From the NCBI GenBank assembly GCA_016874135.1, contig VGVE01000007.1:1-64000 (forward strand): DNA of 64,000 nucleotides. Reading direction: 5' to 3'. Source of the DNA: Gammaproteobacteria bacterium. GTDB taxonomy: Bacteria > Pseudomonadota > Gammaproteobacteria > Pseudomonadales > Azotimanducaceae. A program made the position numbers and the translations under genes. Each line of letters begins with the position of its first letter. Position 1 is the stretch's first letter. Shown here piece by piece: positions 58,303 to 64,000 of this stretch. Below the pieces are notes generated by a model. That model ran no database searches, had not been told where the DNA came from, and worked only from the letters and a program-made list of their open reading frames with translations.

Positions 58303-59152
58303 GCGTTTGGAATCCGGTGTTATCTATGTCGTCGCGACTCCCATTGGAAACCTGGACGACATGACGATTCGAGCCGTCAATGTCCTCAAGTCGGTTGGGA
58401 TAATCGCGGCAGAGGATACCAGACAGACACGCATACTGTTGTCGCACTTCGGCATCGGTGACAAGCGACTGGTTTCGTTGCATGAACACAACGAATCGGA
58501 GCGAGTAGAAGAGCTGCTGCAGTTAACTGCCGACGGAGAAACCCTGGCCCTGGTTTCAGATGCGGGGACGCCACTGGTATCCGATCCTGGCACCTTGCTG
58601 GTTCAGGCGGCGTGGAAAGCCGGCGTGCGACTCATTCCCGTCGTCGGGCCTTCCGCTCTGACGGCGTTGCTCAGTGTTTCCCCATTCGGGGCGAACGCTG
58701 TGCGTTTTGCGGGTTTCCTCCCCACGAAGCCGGGTCCACGAAAAGAAGCGATTGTGGAGATGGGTTGTTCAGACGGCGCTGTCATCTTCTTTGAGGCGCC
58801 GCGCCGTATCGTCGAAACGCTCCGGGTTATTGCCGAGGTGTTTCCTGATCGTGCGTTGCTGGTGGGTCGTGAACTGACGAAGATGCATGAAGAGATACTC
58901 CTCGGGACAGCGCACGAACTCCTGCCTAGCATCGAAGCCGAACACCGCGGCGAATTCGTGTGTCTGGTTTCAGGTGCAAACGACGGCAAAAACGGGAATC
59001 AACACCGCAAGGAGATCACTCGACGACAGTTGATCGACGTGCTGGGTAAGGATTTACCGCCTCGAAGCCTCGCCCGCGTAATCGCCCGACTTTTTGATGT
59101 CCCTTCTCGCGAGGTTTATCGAGAGCTCACGGGTGGTTCGGCAGATGAGTAG
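58301..59152 (+). CDS. rsmI: 16S rRNA 2'-O-methyltransferase RsmI (C1402)
   Basis: This 283-residue tetrapyrrole-methylase-fold enzyme methylates C1402 ribose. Motifs: YVVATPIGNLDDMTIRAV, IAAEDTRQT, LVSDAGTPLVSDPG and VVGPSALTALLS. Two starts are possible: ATG at 58301 (MRLESGVIY) and ATG at 58253, which would overlap lpoA by 50 bp. I used 58301. Its end abuts the rnpB promoter. Confidence 0.94.
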   Translation: MRLESGVIYVVATPIGNLDDMTIRAVNVLKSVGIIAAEDTRQTRILLSHFGIGDKRLVSLHEHNESERVEELLQLTADGETLALVSDAGTPLVSDPGTLLVQAAWKAGVRLIPVVGPSALTALLSVSPFGANAVRFAGFLPTKPGPRKEAIVEMGCSDGAVIFFEAPRRIVETLRVIAEVFPDRALLVGRELTKMHEEILLGTAHELLPSIEAEHRGEFVCLVSGANDGKNGNQHRKEITRRQLIDVLGKDLPPRSLARVIARLFDVPSREVYRELTGGSADE

Positions 59153-59153
59153 A

Positions 59154-59159
59154 TAGAAT
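59154..59159 (+). promoter_or_regulatory. -10 element for rnpB
   Basis: TAGAAT lies 5 bp before the predicted 5' end of RNase P RNA, immediately after the rsmI stop. No clear -35 box was seen. Confidence 0.5.
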
Positions 59160-59164
59160 GGTGG

Positions 59165-59560
59165 GCGAAGAGCCGGCCAGGCAGTCGCTCGCAGGGTTCT
59201 GCAGTAAAACGCAGGAACGTGCGGGAGGAAAGTCCGGGCTCCAGAGGACAGGACGCCAGGTAACGCCTGGGGGATGCGAGTCCACGGAAAGTGCAACAGA
59301 GAGCAGACCGCCCAAGTCGACGGTGAAAACCGCCGACCGGCAAGGGTGAAACGGTGCGGTAAGAGCGCACCGCGCACATGGCAACATCGTGCGGCATGGC
59401 AAACCCCGTCCGGAGCAAGACCAAATAGGGATTCCATGACGTGGTCCGCGTCGAATCCGGGTAGGTCGCTGGAAGGTGGTGGTGACACCACTTCAAGAGG
59501 AATGGCTGCCTCCTGGCCCGTGCCAGAAGACAGAACCCGGCTTATCGGCCGGCTCTTCGC
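59165..59560 (+). ncRNA. rnpB: RNase P RNA, bacterial class A
   Basis: The outer stem pairs GCGAAGAGCCGGCC at the 5' end with GGCCGGCTCTTCGC at the 3' end. The universal core is present: GAGGAAAGTCCGGGCTCC in the 5' part and AGACAGAACCCGGCTTAT near the 3' end, plus internal GGGTGAAACGGTGCGGTAAGAGCGC. The length of about 396 nt fits class A. This catalytic RNA matures tRNA 5' ends. Location between rsmI and mraZ is standard for gammaproteobacteria. Confidence 0.96.
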
Positions 59561-59724
59561 TTCAATTTGGTTATTTCAACCGATTTCTTTATCGCCAATT
59601 CTCTTCTTACTTAAAGTGAAATCTAGAAAACGACATTAGCCGCCAGATTTATATAGCCAATGATCATTGGACGCGGAATGTTCGGAATTCCCTTGAAATT
59701 CCGCGAGTTACTTCAATACCGGCT

Positions 59725-59752
59725 TTGATTTCTTCTGTAGCAAGACTATAGT
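59725..59752 (+). promoter_or_regulatory. Promoter of the dcw cluster (Pmra)
   Basis: TTGATT and TATAGT are separated by 16 bp in the AT-rich 277-bp gap between rnpB and mraZ. A start near 59760 would place the MraZ operator at about +10 to +35. Confidence 0.65.
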
Positions 59753-59770
59753 GGCGGAGGTGATAGAAAG

Positions 59771-59795
59771 TGGGTGGAAGTGCTGGATTGTGGGT
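59771..59795 (+). promoter_or_regulatory. MraZ operator with 10-bp-spaced TGGGT repeats
   Basis: TGGGT at 59771, a degenerate TGCTG at 59781 and TGGGT at 59791 are in exact 10-bp phase. This matches the known MraZ target, tandem TGGGN repeats separated by 5 bp, so autorepression of the dcw cluster by MraZ is likely. Confidence 0.7.
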
Positions 59796-59837
59796 GGCTC
59801 GCCTGTCTTTTGGGGCCACGTGCGCACATGAAACGAT

Positions 59838-60296
59838 ATGTTCCGCGGGATTCATACATCAACTCTCGATGCAAAAGGGCGACTGGGCTTGCCCGTTCGT
59901 GTGCGCGAGAGTCTGAACGGGGTCTCGGGCGCAGATATCGTTGTCACGATCGATACTCAAGAAAAGTGCCTTCTGCTCTATCCACTCGCCGAGTGGGAAA
60001 TCGTTCAGGAGCGTATCCAACAGCTCCCCAGCCTTGATGAGACGTCGCGTGGCCTGCAGCGATTGTTCCTCGGCTACGCGACTGACCTACAGATAGATGG
60101 AAACGGCCGGGTGCTGATGCCTGCCATGCACCGCGATCACGCTGGTCTCGATAAGGCCGCCGTGATTGTCGGCCAGGGTAACAAGTTCGAGGTCTGGTCC
60201 GAAGACAACTGGAACACCCAACGCGAGTTCTGGTTGACGAACAACCGGGAGGCGCTGCGTCGGGCCAGCGGGGCGATTCTCGATGTACGGGTCTGA
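59838..60296 (+). CDS. mraZ: Transcriptional regulator MraZ
   Basis: This 152-residue protein has two SpoVT/AbrB-like halves. The first is MFRGIHTSTLDAKGRLGLPVRVRESL, the second GYATDLQIDGNGRVLMPAMHRDHAGLDK; each carries the DxxGR signature. MraZ forms ring oligomers and represses its own cluster. Length equals E. coli MraZ. The end overlaps rsmH by 14 bp. Confidence 0.96.
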   Translation: MFRGIHTSTLDAKGRLGLPVRVRESLNGVSGADIVVTIDTQEKCLLLYPLAEWEIVQERIQQLPSLDETSRGLQRLFLGYATDLQIDGNGRVLMPAMHRDHAGLDKAAVIVGQGNKFEVWSEDNWNTQREFWLTNNREALRRASGAILDVRV

Positions 60297-61236
60297 TCCG
60301 GGGCTCAAGTCCGAAGGGCGTCACGCGCCGGTCTTGCTCGATGCCTGCGTTGACGCGCTTGTCAGTATCGACGTCCCCTCCGGGCGGGTGTTTGTTGATG
60401 GGACCTTTGGGCGTGGTGGTCACGCACGGGAAATCCTGAACAGGATCGCGCCTCTCGACCGGCTGGTGGTCATCGACAGGGATCCGGAAGCCACTGCGGT
60501 GGCAGTTGAGCTCGCCAAGAACGACAGCCGCATCATCGTTGTTCAGGGCACCTGGGAAACGGCAATCGGGAAACTGCAATCACTTGGCGTCAACACCTGG
60601 CACGGTGTGCTGCTCGATCTCGGTGTTTCATCCCCCCAGCTCGATGATGCAGCCAGAGGATTCAGTTTCCAGGTAGACGGGCCGTTGGACATGCGAATGG
60701 ATCCACATGTGGGAACCAGTGCAGCGGATTGGCTCAATAGTGCTGATGAAAAAGACATTTCCAGGGTGCTCTTCGAATATGGCGAAGAGCGGGAAGCCCG
60801 ACGAATCGCAAAAACTATCTGCGCGCACCGCCCACTCCATCGAACGTCCGACCTTGTCGAGGCGGTTCGCCAGGCTGTGCCCGTTCGAGCCGGTCGCAAA
60901 CACGAAGCAACGCGCACTTTTCAGGCGATTCGCATCAGCGTCAATGACGAGCTCGGCCTTTTACAGCGGAGTCTACCGAGATTCTTCAGTGGCCTCGCAG
61001 CGTCTGGTCGGCTGGTGGTGATCAGCTTTCATTCGCTCGAAGACAGAATCGTCAAACAGACTTTTCGCACGCTCGCCTCTCCACCCGGGCTGCCACGACA
61101 CTTACCGATACGCGCTGACCAGCTTCGCCCCCCGGCGCGATTGTTGGGAAAATCGATTGCGCCGGAACCCCGGGAGATTCTCTCCAATCCGCGTTCCCGT
61201 AGTGCGCGGCTGCGAATTCTGGAGCGGCTGTCATGA
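60283..61236 (+). CDS. rsmH: 16S rRNA (cytosine1402-N4)-methyltransferase RsmH
   Basis: This 317-residue SAM enzyme modifies the same nucleotide as RsmI. It has HAPVLLDACVDAL, FVDGTFGRGGHAREIL (SAM loop), DLGVSSPQLDDAARGFSF and [13 protein letters not shown]. It starts inside the mraZ end. Both C1402 methyltransferases are thus encoded within 3 kb of each other. Confidence 0.96.
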   Translation: MYGSDPGLKSEGRHAPVLLDACVDALVSIDVPSGRVFVDGTFGRGGHAREILNRIAPLDRLVVIDRDPEATAVAVELAKNDSRIIVVQGTWETAIGKLQSLGVNTWHGVLLDLGVSSPQLDDAARGFSFQVDGPLDMRMDPHVGTSAADWLNSADEKDISRVLFEYGEEREARRIAKTICAHRPLHRTSDLVEAVRQAVPVRAGRKHEATRTFQAIRISVNDELGLLQRSLPRFFSGLAASGRLVVISFHSLEDRIVKQTFRTLASPPGLPRHLPIRADQLRPPARLLGKSIAPEPREILSNPRSRSARLRILERLS

Positions 61237-61520
61237 CTGATCGGAACAGCTCCAGTGACCTCGCGAAGATCGGCCTGTGGTTTGTCCTCTCAGCGACGAT
61301 TACCGGTTCCGCGATCCTCGCAGTGAACGCCACCGACAAAGTGCGCGCACTGCACGGGGAACTCCAGGCTGCAATTGCCGCCCATGACGAACAGATGAAG
61401 GAGCAGTCGCGGTTGCTTCTCGAGCGCAGTGCCCGCGTGGCGTTACCGGAGGTTGAACAGGTCGCGACGGAACAACTCGGGATGAAGTTTCCAGCCACTG
61501 CAATGCGGCTCGAACAATGA
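61233..61520 (+). CDS. ftsL: Cell division protein FtsL
   Basis: This 95-residue bitopic protein has a short cytoplasmic tail, a TM (IGLWFVLSATITGSAILAV) and a coiled-coil periplasmic part (LHGELQAAIAAHDEQMKEQSRLLLER). It bridges FtsB/FtsQ and FtsWI. Sequence identity is low across the family; position between rsmH and ftsI is decisive. ATGA overlap with rsmH. Confidence 0.92.
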   Translation: MTDRNSSSDLAKIGLWFVLSATITGSAILAVNATDKVRALHGELQAAIAAHDEQMKEQSRLLLERSARVALPEVEQVATEQLGMKFPATAMRLEQ

Positions 61521-63238
61521 ACTGGCGGCACAACGTCATGGTCGGGTTGTTCGTCGCCGGAACCGCGTGGTTAGGCTGTCATGTAATCGCGCTGGCATTG
61601 GCCCTACCGTACTCCGATCCGGAGTTCCTCCGGCGTGAAGGTGACAAGCGGTCCATCAGGACCGAAGAAATTTCGGCGCAGCGAGGCGTCATCCGGGATC
61701 GTTGGGGCGAGCCTCTCGCAGTCAGCACACCGGCATACAACGTCTTTGTCGATCCCAGCGTGAAAGTGCCGGATGAGGACAGATGGGCGGAACTTGCCGC
61801 GCTGACTGGGTTGAGGGTTACCGATTTGCCTGGCCGATTCGCCGACAGGGATCGCCGCTATGTACTGCTCAAGCGCCGGGTGAGCTGGGAGGAGATGCAG
61901 CAGATCAAGGCTGTCAAGATCGCCGGCGTGAATTTCGGCACCGTCTACCGACGCTATTACCCGGCGGGAGAAGTTTCGGCGCATGTCGTCGGCGCGTCTG
62001 GTTTTGTTGAGGCTGCATCAGAAGAGGTGGGTCGCGAAGGTGCCGAAGTCAGCTTCGATGATCATCTGCGAGCGTCCGCCGGACGCAAGCTCGTACTGCG
62101 CGACCGGCGCGGCGAGAACGTTCGCGTACTGCGTTATCTCGCTTCTCCCAGGGTCGGAAAGGACCTCACGCTCTCGATAGATCTTCGCCTCCAGTACGTC
62201 GCCTACCGAGAGCTGAAATCGGCTGTTGCAGGCCACGATGCAGTGGCCGGCACTGCCGTGATTCTCGACGTGGAGACCGGCGATATTCTTGCGCTGGTCA
62301 ATGCGCCGTCGTACAACCCCAATGGCGGCATTCCTGCGGGGGCCCGTGGCGTCCGCAACATTGCCGTGACCGACAAGATCGAGCCCGGTTCAACGGCCAA
62401 AGTGTTTGCAGCGTTGGCCGGTCTTGAGACAGGTCGATACTCCCCCGACTCGATGTTCGACACGGCGCCCGGGTACATCATGGTTCGTGGCAAGACCGTC
62501 AAGGACCCGCTCAACTACGGTGATCTTTCGTTGCGTGGCGTGCTGGCAAAGTCCAGCCAGGTAGGGATCATCAAGCTTGCACTCGATCTCGAGCGGGATG
62601 CAGTTTACAAGACTTTGCTACGCGCTGGATTTGGTGAGCCCGTTGGCAGCGGATTACCACGAGAGTATTCCGGTCGACTGTCTCCGGAAGGGCTGCGCAG
62701 CGATCTCGTACGAATCAACTTCGCCTACGGTTATGGATTCAATGGTTCTGCGCTGCAGCTTGCACGTGCCTATCTGACTCTCGCGCGATCGGGGAACAAA
62801 CCACCCGTCAGCATCGTGCGATCTGACGGACCTGTTGTCGGCGAGCAGGTTTTTGATCCGCAGCTCGCGCGAACGGTGGTGGAGATGCTCGAAGCCGTGA
62901 CGGAAAGTGGCGGCACGGCCCACGGCGCAGCGGTACCCGGCTATCGTATTGCCGGAAAAACCGGGACCGCACGTGCTCTGACTGACGGCAAGTACGACGA
63001 CAAGAAACATGTAGCGCTGTTTGCGGGCATTGCCCCGCTGACTGATCCCAAACTGGTGACAGTGATCGTGATCTGGCATCCCTCTCGCGGACTCTCAGGC
63101 GGAGGTGCAGTTGCGGCTCCGGTCTACGCGCGGATTGCCGAACGAAGTTTGCGGCTGTTGGGGATCCCGGGCGATGCGCCGCCACCCATGACTGCGACCA
63201 CTCTGGCGGTTGCTGATGCGGGAAGGAATCCCACATGA
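61517..63238 (+). CDS. ftsI: Septal peptidoglycan transpeptidase FtsI (PBP3)
   Basis: This 573-residue class B PBP has an N-terminal TM, a pedestal with ISAQRGVIRDRWGEPLAVSTP, and a transpeptidase domain. Ser292 lies in GSTAK (the SxxK motif) and Lys481 in GKTGTAR. The SxN motif, expected as SSN about 54 residues after the nucleophile, reads Ser346-Ser347-Gln348 (KSSQVGIIKL). Otherwise family-like. It works with FtsW at the septum. ATG overlaps ftsL and its stop overlaps murE. Confidence 0.95.
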   Translation: MNWRHNVMVGLFVAGTAWLGCHVIALALALPYSDPEFLRREGDKRSIRTEEISAQRGVIRDRWGEPLAVSTPAYNVFVDPSVKVPDEDRWAELAALTGLRVTDLPGRFADRDRRYVLLKRRVSWEEMQQIKAVKIAGVNFGTVYRRYYPAGEVSAHVVGASGFVEAASEEVGREGAEVSFDDHLRASAGRKLVLRDRRGENVRVLRYLASPRVGKDLTLSIDLRLQYVAYRELKSAVAGHDAVAGTAVILDVETGDILALVNAPSYNPNGGIPAGARGVRNIAVTDKIEPGSTAKVFAALAGLETGRYSPDSMFDTAPGYIMVRGKTVKDPLNYGDLSLRGVLAKSSQVGIIKLALDLERDAVYKTLLRAGFGEPVGSGLPREYSGRLSPEGLRSDLVRINFAYGYGFNGSALQLARAYLTLARSGNKPPVSIVRSDGPVVGEQVFDPQLARTVVEMLEAVTESGGTAHGAAVPGYRIAGKTGTARALTDGKYDDKKHVALFAGIAPLTDPKLVTVIVIWHPSRGLSGGGAVAAPVYARIAERSLRLLGIPGDAPPPMTATTLAVADAGRNPT

Positions 63239-64000
63239 AGCTCAGCGCGCTGGTTGGTGACAAGGTGCCGGATGTGGAGGTGCTCGGCCTGACCGATGAT
63301 TCTCGGCGGGTGCAACCGGGTTTCCTGTTCTGCGCCGTCAAAGGGCTGGAGTCAGACGGTCACGACTACATTGCCGAAGCCGTCAGTCGCGGAGCGATTG
63401 CAGTTCTGTGCGAACGACCTGCAGCAGCCCCTCTCGCTGGCGGAATTCCCTGTTTGGAGATTCAGGACCTGGCCCAGAGACGAGGCCAACTGGCGGCAGC
63501 GTTTCATGGTCGTCCCAGCGAAACAATGCGGTGCGTTGCCGTCACCGGTACCAACGGCAAAACTTCGGTGGCGTGGCACCTGACGAACATGTTGGACAGA
63601 CTCGGCCTGCCGGCGGCCTATCTGGGTACCATCGGTTGGGGCCGGGTCGCTCACCTGCAAACCGCTGATTCAACCACTGCCGGCGCCATCATCAACCAGG
63701 AAAGGCTCGCCTGCCTGCAGGGCAATGGCGTTCGGTGGGCGGCGATGGAAACCAGCTCCCATGCTCTCGATCAGGGGAGGGTAGATGACATCGTGTTAGC
63801 GGCTGCCGTGTTCACCAATCTCACGCGCGACCATCTTGACTACCACGTCACCATGACCGCCTATGGCGAGGCGAAGCGACGCCTCTTCACTCTGGAACGA
63901 CTCGGCACCGGTGTCATCAACGTCGATGATCCGTTTGGGAAAGAGCTCGCTCGGGAGTTCTCTTCACGCTTGCCGGTGACCACGTTTGGGCGCGACGGCG
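63235..64000 (+). CDS. murE: UDP-MurNAc-L-Ala-D-Glu:meso-DAP ligase, N-terminal part
   Basis: The gene runs off the window; 255 codons are open. Domain 1 starts MKLSALVGDKVPDVEVLGLTDDSRRVQPG (UDP-binding), followed by the ATP loop CVAVTGTNGKTSVAW, the STT signature near TADSTTAG, ETSSHALDQGR and FTNLTRDHLDYH with KR for the carbamylated Lys region (EAKRRLF). It adds the third residue to the stem peptide. ATGA overlap with ftsI. Confidence 0.95.
   Translation, partial: MKLSALVGDKVPDVEVLGLTDDSRRVQPGFLFCAVKGLESDGHDYIAEAVSRGAIAVLCERPAAAPLAGGIPCLEIQDLAQRRGQLAAAFHGRPSETMRCVAVTGTNGKTSVAWHLTNMLDRLGLPAAYLGTIGWGRVAHLQTADSTTAGAIINQERLACLQGNGVRWAAMETSSHALDQGRVDDIVLAAAVFTNLTRDHLDYHVTMTAYGEAKRRLFTLERLGTGVINVDDPFGKELAREFSSRLPVTTFGRDG

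Noticed and set aside
59561-59724. Additional small RNA in the AT-rich gap after rnpB
   Set aside because: No promoter-terminator pair or strong fold was seen; the low GC fits a regulatory spacer.

Overview
The window is a chromosomal segment of a moderately GC-rich gammaproteobacterium, made almost entirely of housekeeping genes. Supporting signs are the gene order apaH / prkA-yeaH-spoVR / cca / folB / tsaD-rpsU-yqeY-dnaG-rpoD, the block gatCAB-mreBCD-maf-rng-yhdP-tldD ... mlaFEDCB-murA-hisGD ... sspAB ... lpoA-rsmI-rnpB-mraZ-rsmH-ftsL-ftsI-murE, and a short HisG of the HisZ-dependent type. As I recall it, this order closely follows two blocks of the Pseudomonas aeruginosa chromosome. I cannot name the genus. 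I see no prophage, insertion sequence, CRISPR array or secretion system.

Layout. 1-5010: end of apaH, then the starvation-linked operon prkA-yeaH-spoVR, in which all three genes carry inactivating lesions. 5100-13881: cca, folB and tsaD, then the rpsU-yqeY-(manC)-dnaG-rpoD macromolecular synthesis region. 13985-14362: a CAU-anticodon tRNA (tRNA-Ile2) whose anticodon loop is split by a 301-nt group I intron. 14425-18320: a less conserved stretch with an O-antigen ligase-like protein, a small phosphodiesterase, a thiolase/DUF35 pair and a CBS protein. 18354-35029: gatCAB, divergent mreBCD-maf-rng-yhdP-tldD, darP/pmbA and mgtE. 35167-41398 (minus strand): kdsC-lptC-lptA-lptB-rpoN-hpf-ptsN-rapZ-ptsO, joining LPS export, sigma-54 and the nitrogen PTS. 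41572-48144 (plus strand): mlaFEDCB-ibaG-murA-hisG-hisD. 48203-55580: a degS/algW gene with a premature stop, zapE, rplM-rpsI, the cytochrome bc1 genes petABC, and sspAB. 55613-59152: dolP, a broken yraN, lpoA and rsmI. 59165-64000: RNase P RNA and the start of the division/cell-wall (dcw) cluster with its own promoter and MraZ operator.

How it fits together: most of the window serves envelope building (Mre, Lpt, Mla, Mur, Fts, LpoA) and translation (RpsU, RplM/RpsI, GatCAB, TsaD, Hpf, RnpB). The unusual features are the self-splicing intron in an essential tRNA and a set of five broken genes (prkA, yeaH, spoVR, degS, yraN) among otherwise intact, tightly overlapping operons. kdsD, hisC and diaA are also absent from their usual places. 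This suggests recent loss of particular stress and quality-control functions, unless the stops are sequencing or assembly errors. I found no evidence of a new multi-gene system.
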